A DNA stretch of 64,000 bases from assembly GCF_004854025.1 (NCBI RefSeq), contig NZ_STGM01000002.1, positions 310,001-374,000 of the forward strand, given 5' to 3'. The notes under the pieces were generated by a model. It saw only the letters and a program-made list of their open reading frames with translations. It was not told where the DNA came from and did not search any database. Source of the stretch: Microbacterium hydrothermale. GTDB taxonomy: Bacteria; Actinomycetota; Actinomycetes; Actinomycetales; Microbacteriaceae. Positions 32,962 through 41,289 of this stretch are shown here, piece after piece. How positions within the stretch are numbered: position 1 is the stretch's first letter; each line of letters begins with the position of its first letter. A program made the translations under genes and the position numbers.

Positions 32962-34545
32962 TTACTCCCCCGCGGCAGCCGGGGCGGCCTGCGCGGCCTT
33001 CTGGGCCGCGCCCGCGTCGCGCGGTGCACCGTGCGGGCGGATCATCGACGGACGCCGCATGAACAGCACCACGATCAGGCCCACTCCGATCACGACGATC
33101 GGCAGCACGAGCGACTGCCCCATGGCCTGCGAGAACCCGCCGACCACCTGCGGCGGCAACGCACCGCCGCCGAAGCTCGCCCCGGCATCCGCTGCCCCCG
33201 GCAGGTTCGCCTCGAGACGCGCCTGCATGAAGGCGGCGATGGATGCCGAACCGATGACCGATCCGACGGTGCGGGTGGTGTTGTAGATGCCGGCGCCGGC
33301 CCCCGCCTGACGCGGGGGGAGGTTGCGCGTGGCGGTGGTGGCGAGAGGACCCCACATGCCCGCGTTCCCGACGCCCATCAGCGCCGAGGGGATGAGGAAC
33401 ATCCAGATCGGCGCGTCGTTGAGGATCAGCGCGACGTAGATGCCGAGCGAGCCGCCCACCAGCAGCAGACCGGGGACCAGCAGGAAGCGGGGATCCGTGC
33501 GGTCGAGCAGCTTGCCGGCGAACGGGGCGAGGACGCCCGAGAGGATCGCGAGAGGGACGAGCAGCAGCGCCGACTCGGTGGGCGTGAGGCCGCGGGCGAG
33601 CTGCAGGTAGAACATCTGCGGCAGCGCCATGCTCGTCACGGTGAAGCCGACGGCCGCGATCGCGAAGTTGGCGACCGAGAAGTTGCGGTCCTTGAAGAGG
33701 TCGAGCGGGACGAGGGGTTCCCCCGTGCTGCGTCCCTGCGTCCAGATGAAGACGCCCATCACGACGACACCGGCGACGACCATCGCCCAGATCCACGCGG
33801 CCCACGCGTAGTGCTCGCCCTCCTGGAGTCCGAAGACGATGAGGAACAGGCCGATCGCGCTGAGGACGACGCCCAGGATGTCGAACTTGTGCGCCGTCCG
33901 GGGCAGCTGGGGCACGAGGATCACCGCGGCGACGAAGCCGATGATGCCGACGGGGATGTTGATGAAGAAGATCCACTCCCAGCCGAGGCCGTCGACGAGC
34001 AGACCACCGGCGAGGGGGCCGACGAGCGTCGCGACGCCGGCGGTCGCTCCCCACAGACCCATGGCCGCGCCGCGGTTCTGCGGCGGGAAGGTGCGGGTGA
34101 TGACGGCCATCGTCTGCGGCGTCATCAGCGCGGCGCCGAGGCCCTGCACGGCACGGGCGGCGATCAGCACCTCGAGAGAGGGCGCGAGACCGCACGCGAG
34201 GGAGGCGAGCGTGAAGATCGCGAGACCCGTGAGGTAGATGTTCTTCGGGCCGAAGCGGTCGCCGAGGCGGCCGGTGATCAGCAGCGGAACCGCGTAGGTG
34301 AGCAGGTAGGCGCTGGTGACCCACACGACGTTGTCGAGGTTGTTCGTGTTCGGGTCGAGGGCCGCCTTGATCGCGGGGTTGGCGACCGAGACGATCGTGG
34401 TGTCGACCAGGATCATGAAGAAGCCGATGACCAGGGCCCAGAGGGCCGGCCACGGGCTCTTCGCCGGGGTCTTGAACGAACCGGTGCGAAGAGACCCGGT
34501 CGAAGGGGATGCGGATGCCGTGGAAGCGGCGCGGGAGTCGGTCAT
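32962..34545 (-). CDS. MFS multidrug transporter, DHA2 (EmrB/QacA) family
   Basis: 527 residues with about 14 hydrophobic helices. TM1 reads FFMILVDTTIVSVANPAI, the DHA2 motif D1 with its Asp. Motif A appears as GRLGDRFGPKNIYL and motif C as GLWGATAGVATLVGPLAGGL. A proline- and alanine-rich cytoplasmic tail closes the protein. Exports drugs or toxic compounds using protons. Its ATG overlaps the PadR stop by 4 bp, so pump and regulator form one unit. Confidence 0.92.
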   Translation of the reverse strand: MTDSRAASTASASPSTGSLRTGSFKTPAKSPWPALWALVIGFFMILVDTTIVSVANPAIKAALDPNTNNLDNVVWVTSAYLLTYAVPLLITGRLGDRFGPKNIYLTGLAIFTLASLACGLAPSLEVLIAARAVQGLGAALMTPQTMAVITRTFPPQNRGAAMGLWGATAGVATLVGPLAGGLLVDGLGWEWIFFINIPVGIIGFVAAVILVPQLPRTAHKFDILGVVLSAIGLFLIVFGLQEGEHYAWAAWIWAMVVAGVVVMGVFIWTQGRSTGEPLVPLDLFKDRNFSVANFAIAAVGFTVTSMALPQMFYLQLARGLTPTESALLLVPLAILSGVLAPFAGKLLDRTDPRFLLVPGLLLVGGSLGIYVALILNDAPIWMFLIPSALMGVGNAGMWGPLATTATRNLPPRQAGAGAGIYNTTRTVGSVIGSASIAAFMQARLEANLPGAADAGASFGGGALPPQVVGGFSQAMGQSLVLPIVVIGVGLIVVLFMRRPSMIRPHGAPRDAGAAQKAAQAAPAAAGE

Positions 34546-35162
34546 GGGGTTGTCTCCTTCGAGACGCGTGCTTTCGTGAAGTGTTCCGGGATCTCGTCGG
34601 GGCCCCAGGCGAGGGAGCCGTCGGCGAGGCGCGCGCGCAGGGCGTCCTGCCACGCGAGTTCGGCGTCGAGCAGCACAGCCTGACGCTGCACCTCGACCAT
34701 GAACTGGGCGGGGACACCGCGGTGGGCGGCTCCGTCCAGGCCGGTGCGATGCTCGTCCATCGAGGCGACGAGCAGGGCACGGCGTCGATCGAGCAGAGCG
34801 ACCACGTCGTCGCGCTCGAGGTTGTGCGCTTCGGCGAGCGCGACCCGGAAGTCGGTGGGTCGCTCGATTTGCGGGAGTTCGGTGCGCACCCACTCCTCGA
34901 CGGCGCGGCGACCGGCCTCGAGGAGGGTGTAGGTGGTGCGTTCGGGGCGGTTGCCGTCGCGATCGACGCCCACCTCGGCGAGCAGGCCGTCGCGCTCGAG
35001 TCGCGCGACCGTGTGATAGATCGTCCCCTTCTGCAGGGGGACGAGGCGGTCGTCCTTTCGCTCGCGCAGCAGGCGCACGAGCTCGTAGGTGTGCATGTCG
35101 CCCTCGCGGAGGGTGGCGAGGATCATGACCGCGACCGGCGTGAGGCGCGTGACATCCGGCAT
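34542..35162 (-). CDS. PadR-family transcriptional regulator of the DHA2 pump
   Basis: 206 residues. Winged helix opening MPDVTRLTPVAVMILATL, then TYELVRLLRERKDDRLVPLQKGTIYHTVARLERDGLL and the wing RPERTTYTLLEAGR, followed by a Vir-type C-terminal helical domain (LNLERDDVVALLDRRRALL-like coiled region). GGAGG lies 7 nt before the ATG at 35162. As in LmrR/PadR systems it probably represses its own operon and is released by the pump's substrates. A palindrome over the promoter supports this. Confidence 0.9.
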   Translation of the reverse strand: MPDVTRLTPVAVMILATLREGDMHTYELVRLLRERKDDRLVPLQKGTIYHTVARLERDGLLAEVGVDRDGNRPERTTYTLLEAGRRAVEEWVRTELPQIERPTDFRVALAEAHNLERDDVVALLDRRRALLVASMDEHRTGLDGAAHRGVPAQFMVEVQRQAVLLDAELAWQDALRARLADGSLAWGPDEIPEHFTKARVSKETTP

Positions 35163-35195
35163 CCCGTTCCCCTCCGATCGATGGTCCGTTTCGAC

Positions 35196-35211
35196 TAGTC
35201 CACATGGACTA
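35196..35211 (-). promoter_or_regulatory. PadR operator over the -10 of the pump operon
   Basis: TAGTCCACATGGACTA is a perfect palindrome (7-bp arms, 2-bp centre) 34 bp before the PadR start. On the minus strand the -10 box TATAGT overlaps its upstream end, so binding would block transcription. Confidence 0.7.
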
Positions 35212-35407
35212 TACGCTGCTTCGGCCGGCCACGCGAGTGCGGGAGATGAACGTCGAGTGTCCGGACGGCGCCGCGCGCGCGACGACGCAGCGGGGACAGT
35301 CAACGCGCGGCGGAGGGCGCGGACGGGGGGCTTGCGCCGGGCCCGCGGGACGGGGTGCCGTGCGTCCTGGGGCGGGCCAGGGCTCGGCGGCGGGCGCGCC
35401 GCGCACA

Positions 35408-35445
35408 CGACGACCCCCGCGCGCACGGGCACGCGGGGGTCGTCG
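35408..35445. terminator. Hairpin terminator after the BCCT gene
   Basis: CGACGACCCCCGCG (35408-35421) and its exact complement (35432-35445) form a 14-bp stem with a 10-nt loop, 11 bp after the BCCT stop on the minus strand. The rest of the gap up to the PadR operator (about 35212-35407) is GC-rich and shows no gene on either strand. Confidence 0.7.
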
Positions 35446-35455
35446 GAAGCCGGGA

Positions 35456-37228
35456 CTACGTCGCGCTCGGCGGCGTCGTCACCTCGTGGTCCGACGGGGC
35501 GGCGGCCGGTGACCCGGCGCGCGTGTCCGCGGGTGCGGCCGCGGGCGTGCCGACCCGCGGGCGGCGCCAGGGGGCCACGAAGCCGAAGATGCCGCGCTGG
35601 TTGGGCTCTTCCACCTCGAGGCCGTAGTGCTGTCCGATCGAGTCGCGCAGCTGCGCGCGCTCCGCCTTGTCGTACGCCTTCATCTCGCGGCGGAACGCCA
35701 CGACCGTCGCCCAGCAGATCGCGAGCAGCACGACGCTGAAGGGCAGCGCGATACTGATCGCGGCCGTCTGCAGGGCGGTGAGACCACCCGCGATGAGCAG
35801 CGCGAAAGCGATCACGGCGGTGGCGAGGGCGAAGAAGACGCGCACCCAGTTCTTCGGCTCCTCTTCGCCGCCGGTCGCGATCATGCTCATCACGAGCGCG
35901 CCGGAGTCGGCCGAGGTCACGAAGAACACCGCGATGAGGATCAGGAAGCCCACGATGAGCACCACCGAGCCCGGGATGCCCTCGAGCATCTGGAACAGCG
36001 CCGTCGAGACGTCGACCGATCCGTCCGCCCCCGTGTAGGAGGCCGTACCGGTCAGCTCCCCGTAGATCGCGGTCCCGCCGAGGACCGTGAACCACAGGAT
36101 GCCGACGAGCGTGGGCACCAGGATCACGCCGACGACGAACTCGCGCACGGTGCGACCGCGCGAGATGCGCGCGATGAAGATGCCGACGAAGGGGGCCCAC
36201 GAGATCCACCAGCCCCAGTAGAAGGCCGTCCACGCGCCCTGCCAGGCGACGCCGTCGTCACCCGCGTAGGCGCTGACGGTGAAGGAGAGGCCGACGAAGC
36301 TCTGGATGTAGTTGCCGATCGACTGCACGACGTCGCGCAGGAGGAACTCGGTGGGGCCGACGAAGAGGAGGAAGAGCATCAGGACGCCGGCGAGGACGAG
36401 GTTGATGTTCGAGAGCCACTTCATGCCCTTGCCGACACCGGAGAGCACAGAGAAGAGCACCAGCCCCGTGATGATGCCGATGATCACGGCCTGGCTGACG
36501 ATCGTCGTCGGCACGACTCCGAGGAAGTCCAGGCCCGCGCTGATCTGGATGACGCCGAGGCCGAGCGACGTCGCCACGCCGAACAGCGTGCCGACGAGGG
36601 CCGCCACGTCGATCGCGTTGCCCCAGCCGCCCTGCACGAGACGCGCACCGAGGATCGGCTCCAGGGCCCAGCGGATCGTGCGGGGGCGGCGACGACGGTG
36701 GAAGGCGTAGGCCAGGGCGAGGCCCAGCACGACGTAGATCGACCACGCGTGCACGCCCCAGTGCAGGAACGTCTGCGACATCGCCTGCTGCGCGAGCTGC
36801 GCGGGCGTGCCGGTCACCCCGGGCCGCGGCGAGACGAAGTGGGTGAGCGGCTCGCTCACGCCGTAGAAGACGAGGCCGATCCCCATGCCGGCGGCGAAGA
36901 GCAGCGCGAACCACGACATGGTCGAGAACTCGGGCTCGTCGTCGTCCTGACCCAGCTTGATGTTGCCGAAGCGGCTGAAGCCCATCGCCAGGGCGAACAC
37001 CACGAAGAAGGCCGCGATGAGCACGTAGTACCAGTTGAAGGTCGAGACGATCGCGGTCTGGACGCTGGTGAAGGTGGCCTCCGCCGCTGCCGGGAAGAAC
37101 AGCGCGAACGCGATGAACGCCAAGGCGATGGCCGCGGCGGGCCAGAACACCCACCCGCGGATCGTCTTGTGACTGCTCCCCAGGTGAGGGTCGACGGACA
37201 CCGCGTTGTCGGAGGCTGCATCGGTCAT
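35456..37228 (-). CDS. BCCT-family betaine/carnitine/choline transporter
   Basis: 590 residues, 12 helices. The BCCT signature lies in FYWGWWISWAPFVGIFIARISRGRTVREF. The FGNIKLGQDDDEPEFSTMSW stretch before TM3 and FAAGMGIGLVFYGVSEPLTHF, with its glycine-rich TM3, are also family hallmarks. The C-terminal tail is cytoplasmic and charged, as in osmotically regulated members. Imports betaine-type osmolytes with sodium or protons. The ATG at 37228 is 6 nt after TAGCCT (minus strand), a leaderless start. Divergent from purC. Confidence 0.94.
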   Translation of the reverse strand: MTDAASDNAVSVDPHLGSSHKTIRGWVFWPAAAIALAFIAFALFFPAAAEATFTSVQTAIVSTFNWYYVLIAAFFVVFALAMGFSRFGNIKLGQDDDEPEFSTMSWFALLFAAGMGIGLVFYGVSEPLTHFVSPRPGVTGTPAQLAQQAMSQTFLHWGVHAWSIYVVLGLALAYAFHRRRRPRTIRWALEPILGARLVQGGWGNAIDVAALVGTLFGVATSLGLGVIQISAGLDFLGVVPTTIVSQAVIIGIITGLVLFSVLSGVGKGMKWLSNINLVLAGVLMLFLLFVGPTEFLLRDVVQSIGNYIQSFVGLSFTVSAYAGDDGVAWQGAWTAFYWGWWISWAPFVGIFIARISRGRTVREFVVGVILVPTLVGILWFTVLGGTAIYGELTGTASYTGADGSVDVSTALFQMLEGIPGSVVLIVGFLILIAVFFVTSADSGALVMSMIATGGEEEPKNWVRVFFALATAVIAFALLIAGGLTALQTAAISIALPFSVVLLAICWATVVAFRREMKAYDKAERAQLRDSIGQHYGLEVEEPNQRGIFGFVAPWRRPRVGTPAAAPADTRAGSPAAAPSDHEVTTPPSAT

Positions 37229-37338
37229 CTTTCCAGGCTAGCCAGGGGCCTCCCGCCGCCGCGGGGGCAGGCGCCGCGCGCGCCGGTGTGGAACAATCCG
37301 CACGGGTGCGTTCCGCGCACACCCGCAATAATGAGCGG

Positions 37339-38271
37339 GTGACCTCCGCCCCTCCCCTCGAGCTCGCCGGCTGGCGCCACGTCTACTCCGGCAAGGTGCG
37401 CGATCTCTACGTGCCCGCCGAGACGGCCCCCGACGCCGCTCCCGCGCACCTCCTCGTCGTCGCGAGCGACCGGGTGAGCGCCTTCGACCACGTGCTCGAA
37501 CCCGGCATCCCCGACAAGGGGGAACTGCTGACGACCCTGAGCCTGTGGTGGTTCGATCAGCTCGCCGGCGCCGACGGCGGGTCGTCGATCCCGAACCACC
37601 TCGTCCCCGATCACCGCCTCGAGGGCGATGACACGGTGAGCCTCATCCCGGATGCCGTGCGGGGGCGCGCGATGCTCGTCCGTTCGCTCGACATGCAGCC
37701 GATCGAGTGCGTCGTCCGCGGCTACCTCACCGGCTCGGGATGGGCCGAATACCGCGCGCAGGGCACGGTCTGCGGCATCCCTCTCCCCGAGGGCCTCAAC
37801 GACGGCGACCGCCTTCCCGAACCGCTGTACACGCCGGCCTGGAAGGCCCCGATGGGCGAGCACGACGAGAACATCACGTTCGAGCGCTCCGTCGAGCTCG
37901 TCGGCGCCGACACCGCGGGGGCGCTGCGCGACCTGTCGCTCGAGATCTACCGCCGCGCCTCCGCGATCGCCGAGGCGCACGGCCTGATCCTCGCCGACAC
38001 GAAGTTCGAGTTCGGCTTCGACGCCGACGGCGCGCTGACCCTGGCCGACGAGGTGCTGACCTCCGACTCGTCCCGCTACTGGGATGCCGAGGCCTGGCGC
38101 ACCGGCACCACCCCCGCCGAGCGCATGGCGAGCTTCGACAAGCAGATCGTCCGCGACTGGCTCGCCGCGCACTGGGACAAGCAGGGCGAGCCCCCCGCCC
38201 TCCCCGCCGAGATCGTCGACCGCACGCGCGAGCGCTACGCGACCCTGCTGCGCCTGCTCACGGCATCCTGA
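37339..38271 (+). CDS. purC: Phosphoribosylaminoimidazole-succinocarboxamide synthase
   Basis: 310 residues; joins aspartate to CAIR in purine synthesis. The SAICAR synthetase signatures are LVVASDRVSAFDHVLEPGIP near the N-terminus and LEIYRRASAIAEAHGLILADTKFEFGF in the second half; IECVVRGYLTGSGWAEY is also typical. The GTG at 37339 lies 6 nt after AATAAT (37327-37332), another leaderless start; a longer in-frame version from 37288 would read through this promoter. A large hairpin follows the stop. Confidence 0.97.
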   Translation: MTSAPPLELAGWRHVYSGKVRDLYVPAETAPDAAPAHLLVVASDRVSAFDHVLEPGIPDKGELLTTLSLWWFDQLAGADGGSSIPNHLVPDHRLEGDDTVSLIPDAVRGRAMLVRSLDMQPIECVVRGYLTGSGWAEYRAQGTVCGIPLPEGLNDGDRLPEPLYTPAWKAPMGEHDENITFERSVELVGADTAGALRDLSLEIYRRASAIAEAHGLILADTKFEFGFDADGALTLADEVLTSDSSRYWDAEAWRTGTTPAERMASFDKQIVRDWLAAHWDKQGEPPALPAEIVDRTRERYATLLRLLTAS

Positions 38272-38280
38272 CCACGAGAA

Positions 38281-38347
38281 CACACGTTCGGCTCGAGATC
38301 GCACACCCGCGCCCCGCGGAGCCGTGTGATCTCGAGCCGAGGGTGTG
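38281..38347. repeat. Long imperfect palindrome upstream of uraA
   Basis: Left arm 38281-38306 with core CGGCTCGAGATC, right arm 38324-38347 with core GATCTCGAGCCG; both ends carry CACAC/GTGTG. It starts 9 nt after the purC stop. It shares the words CGGCTCGAG and GTGTGATCTCG with the element at 39742-39820. May end the purC transcript; could also be a dispersed palindromic element. Confidence 0.65.
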
Positions 38348-38377
38348 ACCTCGGCATCCCCCACCCCAAGGAGACAC

Positions 38378-39715
38378 ATGTTCCGCTGGAAGCTGCACGG
38401 AGATGGGCGCACCGTCGCACCGGGCGCGGTCGTCGCCCCGGGCGAGCGTCTGAACTGGGGCGCGACGATCGCGATCGGCCTGCAGCACGTCATCGCGATG
38501 TTCGGCGCGACCTTCCTCGTGCCGGTGCTGACCGGATTCCCGGTGTCGACGACGCTGCTGTTCTCCGGTGTGGGCACCCTGCTGTTCCTGCTCGTCACGA
38601 AGAACCGCCTCCCCAGCTACCTCGGGTCGTCGTTCGCGTTCATCGCCCCGATCACCGCCGCGACCACCACCGCCGGAACGGGCTCGGCCCTCGCGGGCAT
38701 CGTCGCCGTCGGCGTGCTCCTCATGGCGGTCGGCTTCATCGTGCAGTTCGCCGGGCTCGGCTGGGTCGACAAGGTCATGCCTCCCGTCGTCGCGGGAGCG
38801 ATCGTCGCCCTGATCGGGTTCAACCTCGCCCCCGTGGCGTGGTCGAACTTCCAGCTGCAGCCGCTGCCCGGCACCATCACGCTGGCCGCGGTGATCCTCT
38901 TCAGCGTGCTGTTCCGCGGATTCCTCGGGCGCATCTCGATCTTCCTCGGCGTGATCGTGGGATACGTCGCGACGGTGATCATCCAGCTGACGACGGGTGA
39001 GGTCCTCATCGACTTCTCGGTCGTGGAGCAGGCCCCCTGGGTGGGCCTCCCCACCTTCCAGATCGCCGACTTCGCCTCCCCCGCGACGTGGTCGGTCATC
39101 GCGATGTTCCTCCCCGTCGTCCTGGTGCTCGTGGCCGAGAACGTCGGTCACGTGCGCGGCGTGGCGGCGATGACGGATGCCACGGCCAACCGCTCCACCG
39201 GACGCGCGCTGATCGCCGACGGCGTCGCCACCACGCTCGCCGGTACGTTCGGCGGTTCGGGCACGACGACCTACGGCGAGAACATCGGCGTGATGGCCGC
39301 GACCCGCGTGTACTCGACCGCGGTGTACTGGATCGCCGGTCTCACCGCGATCGTGCTGAGCCTCTCGCCCAAGGTCGGCGCGGTGTTCAACACCATTCCG
39401 CCGGGGGTGCTCGGCGGCGTGACCACCGCGCTGTACGGCCTGATCGGCATCATCGGCATCAAGATCTGGGTCGACAACCGCGTCGACTTCTCGCGCCCCG
39501 TCAACCAGTACACGGGAGCCGTGGCGCTCGTGCTCGCGATCGCCGGTTTCACGATGCAGTGGGGAGACTTCCAGCTCGGCGCGATCGTGCTCGGCTCCGT
39601 CGCCGCCCTGGTCATCTACCACCTGGGCAACGCGATCGCCCGCGCCCGCAGGACCGGCGCCGACGACGGCGGTCCGATCCCCGCGGTGGGCCCGCTGGGC
39701 GGCGACCCGAGCTGA
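38378..39715 (+). CDS. uraA: Uracil permease (NCS2 family)
   Basis: 445 residues, 14-helix nucleobase:cation symporter. IGLQHVIAMFGATFLVPVL matches TM1 of UraA, and the substrate-binding helix reads GTTTYGENIGVMAATRVYS, with the Glu that contacts uracil in UraA. PSYLGSSFAFIAP is the TM3 half-helix. The ATG at 38378 has AAGGAG 4 nt upstream; a GTG at 38345 would start inside the hairpin. Flanked on both sides by related long palindromes. Confidence 0.88.
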   Translation: MFRWKLHGDGRTVAPGAVVAPGERLNWGATIAIGLQHVIAMFGATFLVPVLTGFPVSTTLLFSGVGTLLFLLVTKNRLPSYLGSSFAFIAPITAATTTAGTGSALAGIVAVGVLLMAVGFIVQFAGLGWVDKVMPPVVAGAIVALIGFNLAPVAWSNFQLQPLPGTITLAAVILFSVLFRGFLGRISIFLGVIVGYVATVIIQLTTGEVLIDFSVVEQAPWVGLPTFQIADFASPATWSVIAMFLPVVLVLVAENVGHVRGVAAMTDATANRSTGRALIADGVATTLAGTFGGSGTTTYGENIGVMAATRVYSTAVYWIAGLTAIVLSLSPKVGAVFNTIPPGVLGGVTTALYGLIGIIGIKIWVDNRVDFSRPVNQYTGAVALVLAIAGFTMQWGDFQLGAIVLGSVAALVIYHLGNAIARARRTGADDGGPIPAVGPLGGDPS

Positions 39716-39741
39716 GTCGCCGGGGTCGCGGCATCCGGTGC

Positions 39742-39820
39742 CGAGATCACACGATCGGCTCGAGCGCACCCGTTCCGCAGGCCGCGGAGCGTGTGCGCTC
39801 GAGCCGTTCGTGTGATCTCG
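39742..39820. repeat. Long near-perfect palindrome downstream of uraA
   Basis: Arms 39742-39769 and 39793-39820 match at 27 of 28 positions (core words GATCACACGA and CGGCTCGAGCGCAC) around a 23-nt loop. Very long for a terminator. It shares words with the palindrome before uraA. Confidence 0.7.
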
Positions 39821-39861
39821 CGCGCGTTCCGGGCGGGCGCGGTGTCCGCTCGCCTCGCCGG

Positions 39862-39932
39862 TAGAATGGGGAGCGGCGTGTCGGGAAGTCTGGTCGACGA
39901 TCTGTCGATCGACCCCGGAAGGGACACTCTTC
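39862..39932 (+). promoter_or_regulatory. Promoter and structured 5' leader of nhaA
   Basis: A strong -10 box TAGAAT is at 39862-39867. The following leader of about 60 nt can fold: GTGTC (39878-39882) pairs with GACAC (39923-39927), enclosing a GGTCGA...TCGACC hairpin (39892-39914) flanked by GGGAAGTC and CGGAAGGG. The ribosome binding site GGAAGGGAC is inside the structure. This layout is riboswitch-like, but I cannot assign it to a known class. Confidence 0.5.
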
Positions 39933-41264
39933 ATGACCGAGACCCACACGCGCGCGCCGAGCTGGCCCGGCTACCGCGAAGTCCACCGCGTCACCACGCT
40001 GCTGCGCCGCGAATCCGTCGGCGGGATGCTGCTCGTGGTCGCCGCGATCATCGCGATCATCTGGGCGAACTCCCCCGCGTCCGACGCCTACTTCGCGCTG
40101 CGCGACTTCCGCTTCGGATACGAGCCGTGGCACCTCGAGTTGAGCGTCGGATCGTGGGCGGCCGACGGCCTGCTGGCCGTCTTCTTCTTCATGGTCGGCC
40201 TCGAACTCAAGCGTGAGATCGTCGTGGGGAGCCTGCGCCGCTTCCAGACCGCGATCGTCCCGGTGACCGCGGCCTTCGCCGGTGTCGCCGTGCCCGCGCT
40301 CATCTACGTCGCGATCGTGCACACGCAGCCGAGCCTTCTCGCCGGATGGGCGATCCCGACCGCGACCGACATCGCGTTCGCCGTCGCCGTGCTCGCCCTC
40401 GTCGGCTCGCACCTGCCCGGTCCGCTGCGCATCTTCCTGCTGACCCTCGCCGTGGTCGACGACCTCATCGCGATCGCGATCATCGCGATCTTCTACACCA
40501 GCGACATCTCGCTCGTGCCGCTCGCCGTGTTCGCGGTCCTCGTCGTCGTATACGGCGTGATCGCGCACCGCGCCCGCGCCTGGTTCTCGCGCCACGCGTG
40601 GGGCGCGTGGGTCGTGCTGCTGCCGATCGGCTTCGCCGCGTGGGCGTTCCTGCACGCCTCGGGCGTGCACGCCACGATCGCCGGTGTGGCGCTGGCCTTC
40701 ACCATCCCGGTCGCGGCGTCGAAGCGGCAACCCGAGCACCACGGCATGGACCTCGCCGAGCAGTTCGAGCACCGCTTCCGTCCGCTCTCCAGCGGCATCG
40801 CGGTGCCGATCTTCGCGTTCTTCGCGGCGGGTGTCGCGGTCGGCGGCGGCGAGGGCATCGCGCGTGCGCTGATGGACCCCGTGACCATCGGCGTCGTCTC
40901 CGGTCTGGTGCTCGGCAAGCCGCTCGGCATCCTGCTCGGGGTGCGCGTCCTCACCCTCGTGACGAAGGTGCGGCTCGATCCCGCCCTGACGTGGGTCGAT
41001 CTCGCCGGGGTGGGACTGCTCGCGGGCATCGGCTTCACGGTCTCGCTGCTGATCGCCGAGCTCAGCTTCCCGGACGGTTCCCCGCACACCGACGACGCGA
41101 AGATCGCGATCATGGCGGCGTCGCTGCTGGCATCCGTCCTCGCCTCGGCCGTGCTGCTCGTGCGCAACCGCCGCTACAAGCAGCTGGCCCTCGCCGAAGA
41201 GGTGGATGCCGACGGCGACGACATCCCGGACGTGTACCAGCAGCCGCACCCCGAGGGACGCTGA
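39933..41264 (+). CDS. nhaA: Na+/H+ antiporter NhaA
   Basis: 443 residues, 12 helices. The residues that bind Na+ in E. coli NhaA are present: the Asp in GWAIPTATDIAFAVAVLALVG and the Asp pair in LAVVDDLIAIAIIAIFY. LELKREIVVGSLRRF is the typical cytoplasmic loop. The C-terminal tail is acidic and polar (EEVDADGDDIPDVYQQPHPEG). Exchanges internal sodium (or lithium) for protons, giving salt and alkali tolerance. Preceded by a structured leader; single gene. Confidence 0.95.
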   Translation: MTETHTRAPSWPGYREVHRVTTLLRRESVGGMLLVVAAIIAIIWANSPASDAYFALRDFRFGYEPWHLELSVGSWAADGLLAVFFFMVGLELKREIVVGSLRRFQTAIVPVTAAFAGVAVPALIYVAIVHTQPSLLAGWAIPTATDIAFAVAVLALVGSHLPGPLRIFLLTLAVVDDLIAIAIIAIFYTSDISLVPLAVFAVLVVVYGVIAHRARAWFSRHAWGAWVVLLPIGFAAWAFLHASGVHATIAGVALAFTIPVAASKRQPEHHGMDLAEQFEHRFRPLSSGIAVPIFAFFAAGVAVGGGEGIARALMDPVTIGVVSGLVLGKPLGILLGVRVLTLVTKVRLDPALTWVDLAGVGLLAGIGFTVSLLIAELSFPDGSPHTDDAKIAIMAASLLASVLASAVLLVRNRRYKQLALAEEVDADGDDIPDVYQQPHPEGR

Positions 41265-41289
41265 GCGCGCGGCGACGCCGAGGACCCGA

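Noticed and set aside
35212..35407. Possible small gene between the PadR operator and the BCCT terminator
   Set aside because: Open frames on both strands have no ribosome site and low-complexity Arg/Pro/Gly translations.
38345..38377. Upstream GTG for uraA
   Set aside because: Starts within the palindrome; ATG at 38378 has AAGGAG and matches family length.
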